Source: Sphingomonadales bacterium UBA2683
GTDB lineage: Bacteria; Pseudomonadota; Alphaproteobacteria; Sphingomonadales; Sphingomonadaceae
Direction of reading: 5' to 3'
DNA: 64,000 bases
NCBI GenBank assembly: GCA_002354635.1
Contig: DELZ01000005.1
Location: 720,368-784,367, forward strand
Each line of letters opens with the position of its first letter. Position 1 is the stretch's first letter. The translations under genes and the position numbers were made by a program. Positions 17,641-26,837 of this stretch are shown piece after piece. The notes under the pieces were generated by a model that was given only the letters and a program-made list of their open reading frames with translations, did not search any database and was not told the DNA's origin.

Positions 17641-18387
17641 ATGGACTATGGCAGTTACAACAGCAGGCAGGACCGGGCCCAATCGCTGACAGCGGTCATC
17701 GCGATCCATATAGCGGTCGGCTATTTGCTGGTCAGCGGCATGGGCACGGATATCGCCGAGCGTGTTGATAGCGGATTCAAGGTCATCGAGATCAGTCCGC
17801 CACAGCCGCCGGAACCGGCTCCGGACGAGCAGCCGGCAAAGACCGAAGAAGGAACTGCTTCACCCGAAAATCTTCGGGCGAGCCCGACCCAGATTGTGCT
17901 GCCACCACCGGAAGTGAAGCTCCCGGTCGCAACGCCGCTGGTGGTCGCGCCGGTTGCCGGCCCCGACAATGACGCCAGCGCCGGTGCTTCCGAGCAACCC
18001 GGGCCGGGGACGGGCAGCGGTGGACAAGGTGACGGATCGGGAAGCGGAAACAGCGGCGACGGAACCGGCGGTGGCGGCATCGTCTCGGGGCCGCACCATC
18101 TGTCCGGCGCGCTCACCCGCAAGGATATTCCCCGTTCTGTCTGGCAGGCCGATACCCGTGGCCGGGTCGTCGTCCGCTTCACGGTCGGTGCAGACGGCCA
18201 TGCGCGGGATTGCCATGTCCGGCAGACCAGCGGTCATGCAGAGCTGGATGCGATCACCTGCCGGCTGATCGAACAGCGCTTCCGCTTCGAGCCGGCCCGC
18301 GACACGGCCGGCCGTGCGGTCGCCAGCCCCTATGGCTGGGTGCAGGAATGGTGGCGCGATGGCCGCGGTCCGCAGGTCGTTGGCTGA
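17641..18387 (+). CDS. TonB-family energy transducer
   Basis: A 248-residue protein with one N-terminal membrane anchor (about residues 18-37), a long proline- and then glycine-rich periplasmic spacer (about 50-150) and a C-terminal TonB-like domain (about 155-240) with RGRVVVRFTVGADGHARDCHV and the pattern ...LIEQRFRFEPARD. It probably links proton-motive force to outer-membrane receptors. ExbB/ExbD genes are not nearby. It has two cysteines in the TonB domain (residues 191 and 206 or so), seen in many sphingomonad TonB proteins. Confidence 0.85.
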   Translation: MDYGSYNSRQDRAQSLTAVIAIHIAVGYLLVSGMGTDIAERVDSGFKVIEISPPQPPEPAPDEQPAKTEEGTASPENLRASPTQIVLPPPEVKLPVATPLVVAPVAGPDNDASAGASEQPGPGTGSGGQGDGSGSGNSGDGTGGGGIVSGPHHLSGALTRKDIPRSVWQADTRGRVVVRFTVGADGHARDCHVRQTSGHAELDAITCRLIEQRFRFEPARDTAGRAVASPYGWVQEWWRDGRGPQVVG

Positions 18388-18395
18388 CCCCGAGC

Positions 18396-18926
18396 CTACA
18401 TTCCCATATAGTCGCGCTTGCCGATAGCCACGCCCTGCATGCGCAGCAGATTATAGGCGGTCGTGACGTGGAAAAACAGATTGGGGAGGAAGAAGCTGAG
18501 CACATAGGTCTGGCCGTCCAGATCGATGGTCTGCTCCGGGCCGACCGGCATGGAGATTTCCATGCCGGCGTTGCCGTCAATCGTCGCATCATCGGCTGCC
18601 GCCACTTTTGCTGCGCACTCCGAAACTCGTTGGATCAGGGCGTCAAAACTCTCACCCTCCATCGGCATATCGGGCAGCTTGTCGGGCGCAGTCCCGGTCA
18701 TCCGTGCGGCACCGCGAACTGCAAATTCGGTGATCATCTGGACCTGCCATTTGAGGTCGTTCATGTCCGGGAACAGGCGCGCGCCGAGATAGGCTTCGTC
18801 GGCGGTACCGGCCGCTTCGGCCGTTGCCTTGGCCTTGGACAGAACCGTGGTCAGGCCGCGAAAGGCCTGTGCGGTGGAACCCTTGAGAATGTGCGAGAGA
18901 GCGGTGGTCATGGGGATATCTTTCAA
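18396..18926 (-). CDS. DUF1993 family protein
   Basis: A 176-residue protein of the DUF1993 family (blocks LFPDMNDLKWQVQMITEFAVRGAARM, then FFLPNLFFHVTTAYNLLRMQGVAIGKRDYMG at the C-terminus). The fold is a DinB-like four-helix bundle; no enzyme activity is established. A start five residues later (MTTALSHIL, 18911) is equally plausible. It is preceded by a MAPEG gene on the same strand with a 21-base gap, so the two may form an operon. Confidence 0.85.
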   Translation of the reverse strand: MKDIPMTTALSHILKGSTAQAFRGLTTVLSKAKATAEAAGTADEAYLGARLFPDMNDLKWQVQMITEFAVRGAARMTGTAPDKLPDMPMEGESFDALIQRVSECAAKVAAADDATIDGNAGMEISMPVGPEQTIDLDGQTYVLSFFLPNLFFHVTTAYNLLRMQGVAIGKRDYMGM

Positions 18927-18947
18927 TTTCAGGGATGAGAAGCGAAT

Positions 18948-19364
18948 CTAGAAAACACCGGCGAGAATATACAGGCCCAGCGCCATGAAAGAGCCGAATG
19001 TGCTGAACGCGCCGATAGCCCGGAAGATCGGGAACAGCTTGCCCGGTGCGGAGCCGTGCGAACCGGCAGCCGTCGACAGGGCGATGGCGTGAAAGATGCG
19101 TCCCAGAACAAAGATGATGGCAATGATCCGGATGACATTATTGGGCACAACGGTCATTTCCGCAAGCGCCAGCATGACAATGAACAAAGCGGCATTTTCA
19201 GCCAGATTGCCATGGCGCCGGACCTTGCGCTCCAGCGCCGGATCGTCACCCGTGCCCAGGCTTACCCGGTTGCGGACCCGGTGCATGCCAACCAGAATCA
19301 TCAAGACGGCTTGCAGGATGATGAGCATGGCTCCCGCGACGGCGGCAATAATCGGAATGGTCAT
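18948..19364 (-). CDS. MAPEG family membrane protein
   Basis: A 138-residue membrane protein with four predicted helices. Motifs RVRNRVSLGTGDDPALERKVRRHGNLAEN (in halves) and GRIFHAIAL belong to the MAPEG family (microsomal glutathione transferase-like). The start at 19364 is supported by a GGAGAA site. Divergent from a LysR regulator gene; an inverted repeat lies between them, so the regulator probably controls it. Bacterial members are linked to glutathione conjugation or lipid peroxide defence, but this one is untested. Confidence 0.87.
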   Translation of the reverse strand: MTIPIIAAVAGAMLIILQAVLMILVGMHRVRNRVSLGTGDDPALERKVRRHGNLAENAALFIVMLALAEMTVVPNNVIRIIAIIFVLGRIFHAIALSTAAGSHGSAPGKLFPIFRAIGAFSTFGSFMALGLYILAGVF

Positions 19365-19468
19365 CGTACGTTCTCCAGGGCGAGTATAGACAGGCGGGGG
19401 ACATGCGGCGTTAGGCTGGTGAGTAAAGCATTGGTAGCGGTGGAAAAATAGTATGTCAAAGCGACTAA

Positions 19469-19487
19469 TTGCACATTGTTGGTGCAA
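19469..19487. promoter_or_regulatory. Probable LysR operator between MAPEG and lysR genes
   Basis: A perfect inverted repeat TTGCAC-N7-GTGCAA, fitting the T-N11-A style dyads bound by LysR proteins. It sits midway between the divergent MAPEG and LysR genes (105 and 45 bases from their starts). The assignment to this LysR is by position only. Confidence 0.6.
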
Positions 19488-19509
19488 AATTTAGCCATGC
19501 AAACCGGGT

Positions 19510-19527
19510 TGATTGTGGTTACAATCA
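19510..19527 (+). promoter_or_regulatory. Hairpin directly before the lysR start codon
   Basis: A 7-base stem with a four-base loop (TGATTGT-GGTT-ACAATCA) ending 5 bases before the ATG at 19532. No usual ribosome site is seen upstream of this start, so the hairpin occupies the initiation region. It may be a second operator half or may dampen translation. Confidence 0.45.
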
Positions 19528-19531
19528 CCGA

Positions 19532-20449
19532 ATGGACTGGGAAGATGTCAAAACATTCCGCGAGGTAATGGCTGCGGGAACAGTACGCGCTGCCGCCAAA
19601 CGGCTGGGGGTGCATCACAGCACGGTCAGCCGCCGGATCGAGCAGCTGGAAAAATCGCTCGACAGCCGCTTGTTCGAACGCCGGCCCGAGGGCTATTTTC
19701 CGACCGCATCGGGTGAAGAACTGGCCCGTGTCGCCGACCAGTTTTCAGAAGAATTGTTCACGGTCGAGCGTCACATAGCCGGGCGTGACAATGAATTGTC
19801 GGGCAATCTGAAGGTAACCATGGCCGAACCTTTCGCTGTGTCCATATTCGCTGACCGGCTGCCGGAGTTTTGCGCCGCCTATCCGGGTCTGAATCTCGAA
19901 ATAATCACCAGCTTCGATCTGCTTGATGTCGCCCGGCGAGAGGCGGATATTGCCATCCGGATGGACAATAATCCGCCCGATGCCCTGGTGGGCAAAAGGC
20001 TCTTCGCCTATTGTTCGTCGATTTATGCCAATCCAGACTATCTGGCTGAACAGGATTTCGAGAATCGCCCGGAGGAAGCGCGCTGGCTCGGCTGGAGCGA
20101 TCGGGAGGGCCGCTTTCCCGACTGGACCCAGAAAACCGAATTCGCCCGGGTGCCGGTCTGGGGCAATTTCGCCAGTATCGGCTTGCAGATGCGGCTGGCC
20201 CGGGCCGGCATGGGCCTGGCCGCATTGCCCTGTATAGCAGCGGATGGCGTTGCGGGACTGGTGCGGGCCACCGACAGCGATCCGGAACCGTCACGCGACA
20301 TCTGGATTCTGACGCACGAAGATCTCCGCAGAACCGCCCGGGTGCGTGCCTTCATGGAATTTGCGGAGATGGTGCTCCGTGAAAATCGCGAAGCCTTGCA
20401 AGGCATTCTGACGGACCAGACCCGTGGCCGGGGCCCTGGCGAGTCCTGA
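19532..20449 (+). CDS. LysR family transcriptional regulator
   Basis: A 305-residue regulator. The N-terminal winged helix-turn-helix is clear (MDWEDVKTFREVMAAGTVRAAAKRLGVHHSTVSRRIEQLE, in segments), and residues from about 90 form the periplasmic-binding-like effector domain (LSGNLKVTMAEPF...). I start at the ATG before DWEDVK; a longer in-frame start adds a poorly conserved leader. The likely target is the divergent MAPEG gene and lysR itself. The effector is unknown. Confidence 0.9.
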   Translation: MDWEDVKTFREVMAAGTVRAAAKRLGVHHSTVSRRIEQLEKSLDSRLFERRPEGYFPTASGEELARVADQFSEELFTVERHIAGRDNELSGNLKVTMAEPFAVSIFADRLPEFCAAYPGLNLEIITSFDLLDVARREADIAIRMDNNPPDALVGKRLFAYCSSIYANPDYLAEQDFENRPEEARWLGWSDREGRFPDWTQKTEFARVPVWGNFASIGLQMRLARAGMGLAALPCIAADGVAGLVRATDSDPEPSRDIWILTHEDLRRTARVRAFMEFAEMVLRENREALQGILTDQTRGRGPGES

Positions 20450-20526
20450 TCTGGGGCGATCATACTGCTATTTCATATCAGCGCGTTAACCATCCCTTTG
20501 CACTGCCGTTAAATATATCGGGGCTA

Positions 20527-21387
20527 ATGCGAAAGTTGATGAATACCACCGTATCCAGCTTGTCGCCTGTCCGGCAGACCGCCATAATCTCGGCGATCGC
20601 GGCCTTGCTGTCGGTTACGTTTACAGGTGCGACCTATTTTCTGTTTTTCGGTATCGACAATCGGTTCTGGCCGGCGATCAACATGTCCTTCCTGATCCCC
20701 TGGGCGATTACGATTCCGCTTGGCCTCTACATGTCAAAACAGAGATTCAAGCTGGTCGGATTGACGAACCGGCTTCAGGAAGCGCAATCCAAATTGCGTG
20801 ACGCGAACAAGGCCCTGGAACAGAGAGCAAATTTCGACGGGATGACCGGGCTGCTCAGCCGGGACAGCTTTTTCAACCAGCTCGAGCAAATGCGCGTGCC
20901 AGAAGCGCCCAATGTGCTGATGATTGTCGACGTCGACCATTTCAAGAGAATCAACGACAATTTCGGACATCCCATCGGCGATCAGGCGCTGATTCTGCTC
21001 GGCAAGGTGTTCCGCAAGACATTGCGTCAGCAGGATTTGATCGGGCGTATCGGTGGCGAGGAATTTGGTATATTTTTGCCTGATACCAGCGCTCCGGAGG
21101 GCCAGATCATTGGCGAAATCATCCGCCACGAAATCGAGAACACGATTTTTGAACCCTATGACAACATGCGTCATGTGATTACGGTCAGTATCGGCGTGAC
21201 CGACGTCGCTGCCCATCATCAACGCGCCGCTATGCTGGGGAATGCCGATACCGCGCTGTTCACCGCCAAGCGAAGCGGCCGCAATCAGGTAATCCTGTTT
21301 GAACCGGGCATGCGGGCCAAGCCGCGTCCGATCCAGGAAAAAGCGCAGAACTTCAAAATGGCTGTGATGCAGTCAAATTTCCGGTGA
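20527..21387 (+). CDS. Membrane diguanylate cyclase (GGDEF)
   Basis: A 286-residue protein with two N-terminal membrane helices (about residues 20-42 and 50-69), a short coiled segment (about 78-100) and a GGDEF domain. The catalytic motif is GGEEF (residues 176-180), and an allosteric I-site RQQD lies five residues before it (167-170). It should therefore make cyclic di-GMP with product inhibition. It has no recognisable sensor domain beyond the helices. Stands alone before polA. Confidence 0.93.
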   Translation: MRKLMNTTVSSLSPVRQTAIISAIAALLSVTFTGATYFLFFGIDNRFWPAINMSFLIPWAITIPLGLYMSKQRFKLVGLTNRLQEAQSKLRDANKALEQRANFDGMTGLLSRDSFFNQLEQMRVPEAPNVLMIVDVDHFKRINDNFGHPIGDQALILLGKVFRKTLRQQDLIGRIGGEEFGIFLPDTSAPEGQIIGEIIRHEIENTIFEPYDNMRHVITVSIGVTDVAAHHQRAAMLGNADTALFTAKRSGRNQVILFEPGMRAKPRPIQEKAQNFKMAVMQSNFR

Positions 21388-21437
21388 GGCTGAATTTGAA
21401 ATGACGAAGGCTGCCGGCGCTGCTAGTGCTGGCGGCC

Positions 21438-24242
21438 ATGACGGACACTTCAGACAGCAAACCCAACCATCTCTATCTTGTTGACGGCTCGGCCTATATT
21501 TTCCGGGCCTATCACCGACTGCCGCCGCTGACCAACGTTCGCGGTGAGCCGGTCGGTGCCGTCTATGGTTACACGACGATGTTGTGGAAGCTGGCCGACG
21601 AACTCAACAAGGCCGACGGACCGACGCATATGGCGGTGGTGCTGGACAAGGCGGGAACCAGTTTCCGCAACGATCTCTATGACCAGTACAAGGCCAACCG
21701 GCCGGAAGCACCGGAGGATCTGAGGCCGCAGTTTCCGATGATCCGTGACGCCACGCGCGCTTTTTCGCTGCCGCTGATCGAGGAAGAAAATGTCGAGGCG
21801 GACGACATGATAGCCTCCTATACGAAGGCGGCTCTGGAAGCGGGTTGGCACGTTACGATTGTTTCGTCCGACAAGGATCTGATGCAACTGATCGAGCCGC
21901 ATGGAGACAGCCGCGTCGATATGCTCGATACGATGAAAAATGCGCGCATGAACCGGGCGACGGTCGAAGAAAAGTTCGGTGTCGGACCCGAAAAGCTTGG
22001 CGATGTGCTGGGGCTGATGGGGGACAGTTCCGACAATATCCCCGGCGTACCCGGCATCGGGCCGAAAACGGCATCGAAGCTGATCAACGAATTTGGCGAC
22101 ATCGAAAGCGTGCTGGCCGCCGCGCCGGAGATGAAAAAGTCCAAGATGCGCGACAATCTGATCGAATTTGCCGACCAGGCGCGGTTATCGCGGGTGCTGG
22201 TGACCTTGCGGGACGATTGCCCGTTGCCCGATACGCTGGACAGTTTCCTGATCCAGGATATTCCCGATGCGCCGCTGCGCGAATTTCTGGCAGACCACGG
22301 CTTCAACAGCCTGCTCAGGAAGCTCGGCGGCGATGGCCATGCCGAGCCGCAGAATCCCGATATTGCTGACGCTGGCCCGGTCGAGCCAGCAGCCAAAATG
22401 CCGGACGCCCCGGCGATTGACCGGTCAGAATATGAATGTGTGCAGACGATGGCGGCACTCGACCAGTGGATCGCGCGGGCGAGTGAACAGGGTGTCTGTG
22501 CGGTGGATCTGGAGACCGACAGTCTCGAAAGCGTCACCGCCCGGATCGTCGGCGTGTGCCTTGCCACCGGCCCCAACCAGGCCTGCTATATTCCGCTCGG
22601 CCACGCCAGCGGCGACATGTTCGGCGAGACGCCAGAGCAGATCGGCCTGGAGCAAGCACTGGCGAGACTGAAGCCGCTGCTCGAGGATGATGCGGTCCTC
22701 AAAGTTGGACAGAATCTGAAATATGACATGGGGGTGCTGGCCCAGCATGATATCCGGATCGCGCCGTTTGACGATACATTGGTAATGAGTTTCAATCTCG
22801 ATGCGGGCTTGCACGGGCATGGCATGGATGAACTGAGCAAGCTGCATCTGGGTCATGAATGCATCAGCTTCAAGTCGCTGACCGGCACGGGCAAGAAGGC
22901 GATTGGTTTCGCGGAAGTGCCGCTCGACAAGGCGACCGAATATGGCGCCGAGGATGCCGACGTGACGCTCCGCCTCTGGGAAATCCTCCGCTTGCGGATG
23001 GTCCCGGAACGGGCAACGCGGATCTATCAGATGGTGGACCGGCCGTTGGTGCCCGTGATCGCGGGAATGGAGGCAACCGGTGTGCTGGTCGACCGCGAGG
23101 AGCTGTCACGACTCTCGGCGACCTTTGCCGAGGAAATGGAAAAACTGGAACAGCAGATCCACGAGCTTGCCGGAGAGAGCTTCTCGATCGGCAGCCCGAA
23201 GCAATTGGGAGAAATCCTTTTCGGCAAGCTCGGCCTGAAGGGCGGCAAAAAAGGCAAGTCGGGGCAATATTCGACCGATGTCACGGTGCTCGAGCGGCTG
23301 GCCGGCGATGGCGAGCCGATTGCGCAGAAAGTGGTCGACTGGCGGCAGCTGGCAAAACTCAAGTCCACTTATACCGACGCGCTGCAGGAACAGATCAACG
23401 CGAAGACCGGGCGCGTCCACACGTCCTATTCGCTCAGTGGCGCGCAGACCGGGCGCCTGTCCTCGACCGAACCGAACCTGCAAAATATTCCGATCCGTAC
23501 CGCCATCGGCCGGCAGATCCGGCAGGCCTTTGTCGCCGCGCCGGGGAATGTCATCCTTGCTGCCGACTATAGCCAGATCGAACTCCGGCTGGCGGCGCAT
23601 ATCGCCGACGTCGCCACGCTGAAAGAGGCCTTTGCCGATGGCGAGGATATTCATAATCGCACCGCTCGTGAACTGTTCGGCAGCGAAGACCGCGATGCCC
23701 GCGCCCGGGCCAAAACGATCAATTTCGCGATTCTCTATGGCATTTCCCGCTGGGGGCTGGCGCGGCGGCTGGAAGTGGATCCGGATGAAGCGCAGGCAAT
23801 GATCGATACCTATTTCGAGCGTTTTCCCGGCATCAACCAATATATCTCGACAACGCTGCAATCGGTACGCGAGACCGGTTATACGGAGACGCTGTTCGGT
23901 CGAAAGACCTGGTTCGAGCGGATCAAGTCGAGCAACCAGGCCGAACGCCAGGGCAGCGAACGGGCCGCGATCAACGCGCCGATCCAGGGCACCAGCGCCG
24001 ATATCATCAAGCGGGCGATGGTGCGGATGGGTCCGGCGTTGGCCGAAGCCGGGCTGGGCGATGTCAAAATGCTGATGCAGGTGCATGATGAACTGGTGTT
24101 CGAGCTGCCCGAAGCGGACGTCGATGCAGCGAGCGCGGTAATCCGCAGCATCATGTCCGGTGCCGCAGAGCCGGCGGTGAAACTATCGGTGCCGCTGGAC
24201 GTGGATATCGGGACCGGCAAGAGCTGGGACGAGGCGCACTGA
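21438..24242 (+). CDS. polA: DNA polymerase I
   Basis: A 934-residue polymerase I. Domains: 5'-3' exonuclease (about 1-290, LYLVDGSAYIFRAYH; GIGPKTASKLI), 3'-5' proofreading domain (about 330-530) and family A polymerase (about 550-934). Proofreading residues appear intact: VDLETDS, NLKYD and YGAEDAD. Polymerase motifs include DYSQIELRLAAH (motif A) and QVHDELVFE (motif C). I start at MTDTSDSK (21438); a GTG four codons earlier is possible. It functions in repair and Okazaki fragment maturation. Confidence 0.97.
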   Translation: MTDTSDSKPNHLYLVDGSAYIFRAYHRLPPLTNVRGEPVGAVYGYTTMLWKLADELNKADGPTHMAVVLDKAGTSFRNDLYDQYKANRPEAPEDLRPQFPMIRDATRAFSLPLIEEENVEADDMIASYTKAALEAGWHVTIVSSDKDLMQLIEPHGDSRVDMLDTMKNARMNRATVEEKFGVGPEKLGDVLGLMGDSSDNIPGVPGIGPKTASKLINEFGDIESVLAAAPEMKKSKMRDNLIEFADQARLSRVLVTLRDDCPLPDTLDSFLIQDIPDAPLREFLADHGFNSLLRKLGGDGHAEPQNPDIADAGPVEPAAKMPDAPAIDRSEYECVQTMAALDQWIARASEQGVCAVDLETDSLESVTARIVGVCLATGPNQACYIPLGHASGDMFGETPEQIGLEQALARLKPLLEDDAVLKVGQNLKYDMGVLAQHDIRIAPFDDTLVMSFNLDAGLHGHGMDELSKLHLGHECISFKSLTGTGKKAIGFAEVPLDKATEYGAEDADVTLRLWEILRLRMVPERATRIYQMVDRPLVPVIAGMEATGVLVDREELSRLSATFAEEMEKLEQQIHELAGESFSIGSPKQLGEILFGKLGLKGGKKGKSGQYSTDVTVLERLAGDGEPIAQKVVDWRQLAKLKSTYTDALQEQINAKTGRVHTSYSLSGAQTGRLSSTEPNLQNIPIRTAIGRQIRQAFVAAPGNVILAADYSQIELRLAAHIADVATLKEAFADGEDIHNRTARELFGSEDRDARARAKTINFAILYGISRWGLARRLEVDPDEAQAMIDTYFERFPGINQYISTTLQSVRETGYTETLFGRKTWFERIKSSNQAERQGSERAAINAPIQGTSADIIKRAMVRMGPALAEAGLGDVKMLMQVHDELVFELPEADVDAASAVIRSIMSGAAEPAVKLSVPLDVDIGTGKSWDEAH

Positions 24243-24262
24243 GGCGACGGCCGAACGGTTGA

Positions 24263-24412
24263 TCAGCTCTTGATCCAGAATCGAATGAATAAGCCGACGG
24301 CGCCGATCGCCAGCACGCCCATCGCCCAGTAGGCCAGCATCCAGACCAGACGCTTTGGCAAGGAGGCATCATCGGCGGCCTTGCCCTTGGAGGAAAGCGG
24401 ATCGAAAGCCAC
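24263..24412 (-). CDS. DUF2474 small subunit of CioAB-type cytochrome bd
   Basis: A 49-residue single-helix membrane protein, starting at a GTG whose first base is shared with the cydB stop codon. The helix is about residues 24-46 (RLVWMLAYWAMGVLAIGAVG). Such a short, basic-then-hydrophobic product immediately after cydB matches DUF2474/CydX-like subunits, which stabilise the haem site of bd oxidases. Its end is 20 bases from the convergent polA stop. Confidence 0.83.
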   Translation of the reverse strand: MAFDPLSSKGKAADDASLPKRLVWMLAYWAMGVLAIGAVGLFIRFWIKS

Positions 24413-25416
24413 TAGTGATAGCCGTCCGATCCGACCTTGCCGCGAAAGACCCAATAGGCCCAGGCGGTATAGGCCAATATGATCGGTACCATGATGGCGG
24501 CGCCGACCAGCATGAACAGCTGGCTTTCGTAGGGAGCGGCGGCCTCCCAGATGGTCACCCGGCCGGGGATGACATCGGGCCACATCGAAACACCCAGACC
24601 GACGAGGCTCAGGCCGAACAGTCCCAGCGCATAGAAAAAGGGCGTCGCTTGCTGGCGTTTTGACAGGCTGCGGAAATACAGGAACGAGATGATCAGCGTC
24701 GCCAGCGGGATCTGCGCCGTAGCCAGCACGCCGGGATAGGCGAGCCAGCGGGTGTAATATTCGGCCTCGAGGAAGGGCGTCGCGATGCTGACCACGGCGA
24801 TGGCGACCAGCAGCAGGATGCCGAGCCGGCCGGCATAGCTGTAGCACTGGCGCTGCAGGGCCCCTTCGGTTTTCCAGATCAGCCAGCAGCAGCCGAGCAG
24901 GGCATAGCCGACGAGCAGGGCGAAACCGGTCAGCAGGCTGAACGGGGTCAGCCATTCCCACCAGCCGCCTGCATAGGCACGGCCTTCGACCGTTATGCCT
25001 TGCAGCAAAGCCCCAAGGGTGACGCCCTGTGCAAAGGTTGCGATGACCGAGCCGGCGGTAAAGGCAAGATCCCAGCGGGCGCGGTGCGCCGGATCGCGCC
25101 AGCGAAATTCGAAGGCCACACCGCGTAGCACCAGCCCCAGCAACATGGCGATTATTGGCGCGTAGAGCGCTGGCAGGATAATCGCATAGGCCAGCGGGAA
25201 GGCGGCCAGCAAGCCGCCACCGCCCAATACCAGCCAGGTTTCATTGCCATCCCAGACCGGTGCGATGCTGTTCATCGCGGTATCGCGATCCGGTCCGACC
25301 CTGAAATTGGGGAACAGGATACCGATGCCGAGGTCAAAGCCGTCCATGATCACATAGATGACGACGGCAAAGGCGATGATGCCCGCCCAGATGACGGTCA
25401 GGTCGAGGCCGTTCAT
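24412..25416 (-). CDS. cydB: Cytochrome bd oxidase subunit II
   Basis: A 334-residue subunit II with eight or nine predicted helices (starts MNGLDLTVIWAGIIAFAVVIYVIMDGFDLG, in segments), including the conserved WDGNETWLVLGGGGLLAAFP. With CydA it reduces oxygen to water using quinol, without pumping protons, and works at low oxygen. Overlaps cydA by four bases (ATGA-type) and shares one base with the DUF2474 gene. Confidence 0.95.
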   Translation of the reverse strand: MNGLDLTVIWAGIIAFAVVIYVIMDGFDLGIGILFPNFRVGPDRDTAMNSIAPVWDGNETWLVLGGGGLLAAFPLAYAIILPALYAPIIAMLLGLVLRGVAFEFRWRDPAHRARWDLAFTAGSVIATFAQGVTLGALLQGITVEGRAYAGGWWEWLTPFSLLTGFALLVGYALLGCCWLIWKTEGALQRQCYSYAGRLGILLLVAIAVVSIATPFLEAEYYTRWLAYPGVLATAQIPLATLIISFLYFRSLSKRQQATPFFYALGLFGLSLVGLGVSMWPDVIPGRVTIWEAAAPYESQLFMLVGAAIMVPIILAYTAWAYWVFRGKVGSDGYH

Positions 25417-26834
25417 GGCGCCACTCCTTCTTCGTGATCCCCTTCGAGCACCGCCGCCGCCGGGGTTGTTCCTGCCGAGCGAATGGGCGCGTCGTCGGGC
25501 GTTGGTTCGTGGGCTTCGGGCGGTTTGGCGGCCAGTTTGAACAGATAGACAATGCCGGCACCGAAGACGATGAAATAGACCAGCACAAAGGCCAACAGAG
25601 AGGCCGCGACCGCCGGTGCGTCGAGCGGGGCCGCGCTTTCGCTGGTACGCAGCAGGCCATAGACGGTGAACGGCTGGCGACCGACCTCGGTGGTGACCCA
25701 GCCGGCGAGCACGGCAATGAAGCCGGACGGTCCCATCGCCAGCGCCGCGCGATGCAGCCAGGGCCAGTCATAGAGCTTCTTGCGCGACCGGGCGAACAAA
25801 CTCCACAGGCCGATGCCGAGCATCGCGAAGCCAAGGCCGACCATGATGCGGAATGACCAGAAGACGATCCCGACCGGCGGCTGGTCGGCTTCGGGAATGG
25901 TGTCGAGACCGGCGAGCGGGGCGTTGAGGTCATGTTTCAGGATCAGGGAGGATGCCTTCGGGATCGCGATGGCATAATCGACGCGCTTATCCGCACTGTT
26001 GGGGATACCGAACAGGATCAGCGGCGCGCCATCGGGATGGCTCTGGTAATGGCCTTCCATGGCCATGACTTTTGCGGGCTGATGCTCGAGCGTATTGAGG
26101 CCGTGCAAATCGCCCATGAATATCTGGGCCGGGGCGACCAGCGCAGCCATCCACATCGCCATCGAGAACATCTTGCGCGCGCCCGGATTGGTCCCGTCCC
26201 TCAGCAGATGCCAGGCACCCACGGCACCAACCGCGAAGGCGGTGGTCAGATAGGCGGCCAGCACGGTATGGACCAGGCGATAGGGGAAGCTCGGGTTCCA
26301 GACAATGTCCCACCAGCCGGCGGCGGGCACAAATTGCCCGACATCGTTGATCGCATAGCCGACCGGCGTCTGCATCCAGCTGTTCACCGACAGTATCCAG
26401 AAGGCGGAGATGAAGGTCCCGACGGCCACCGCCAGGGTCGCGACAAAATGCAGCTTGCGGCCGACCTTGTTAATTCCGAACAGCATCACGCCGAGGAAGC
26501 CGGCTTCGAGGAAAAAGGCGGTCAGCACCTCATAGGCCATGAGCGGGCCGATCACCGGCCCCGCCTTGTCGGAGAAGACCGACCAGTTGGTTCCGAACTG
26601 ATAGGACATGACGATGCCGGAAACGACGCCCATCGCGAACACCACGGCAAAAATCTTGAGCCAGTAGCGGTAGAGATTGGCGTAGACGCCCTTGTCGGTT
26701 TTCAGCCAGAGTCCTTCCAGCACCGCGAGATAGCTGGCGATGCCGATGGTGAAGGCCGGAAACAGGAAATGGAAGCTGACGGTAAAGGCGAATTGCACTC
26801 TGGCCAGATTGATTGCGAGATCATTTTCCACCAT
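25413..26834 (-). CDS. cydA: Cytochrome bd oxidase subunit I, CioA-like
   Basis: A 473-residue subunit I. The axial haem region is at the start (ARVQFAFTVSFHFLFPAFTIGIA; His about 19-22), and GWVTTEVGRQPFTVYG marks the quinol/haem region. The length and the short Q-loop place it nearer to CioA (cyanide-insensitive oxidases) than to the E. coli CydA type. Bd oxidases of this kind resist sulfide and cyanide, which fits the surrounding sulfide genes. It ends in a charged, disordered tail with alanine/proline. Confidence 0.94.
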   Translation of the reverse strand: MVENDLAINLARVQFAFTVSFHFLFPAFTIGIASYLAVLEGLWLKTDKGVYANLYRYWLKIFAVVFAMGVVSGIVMSYQFGTNWSVFSDKAGPVIGPLMAYEVLTAFFLEAGFLGVMLFGINKVGRKLHFVATLAVAVGTFISAFWILSVNSWMQTPVGYAINDVGQFVPAAGWWDIVWNPSFPYRLVHTVLAAYLTTAFAVGAVGAWHLLRDGTNPGARKMFSMAMWMAALVAPAQIFMGDLHGLNTLEHQPAKVMAMEGHYQSHPDGAPLILFGIPNSADKRVDYAIAIPKASSLILKHDLNAPLAGLDTIPEADQPPVGIVFWSFRIMVGLGFAMLGIGLWSLFARSRKKLYDWPWLHRAALAMGPSGFIAVLAGWVTTEVGRQPFTVYGLLRTSESAAPLDAPAVAASLLAFVLVYFIVFGAGIVYLFKLAAKPPEAHEPTPDDAPIRSAGTTPAAAVLEGDHEEGVAP

Positions 26835-26837
26835 GTT

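Noticed and set aside
19516..19521. GGTTAC word near lysR tested as a second SigF promoter (minus strand)
   Set aside because: The second element at the required 16-base spacing is not CGAA/TTCG.
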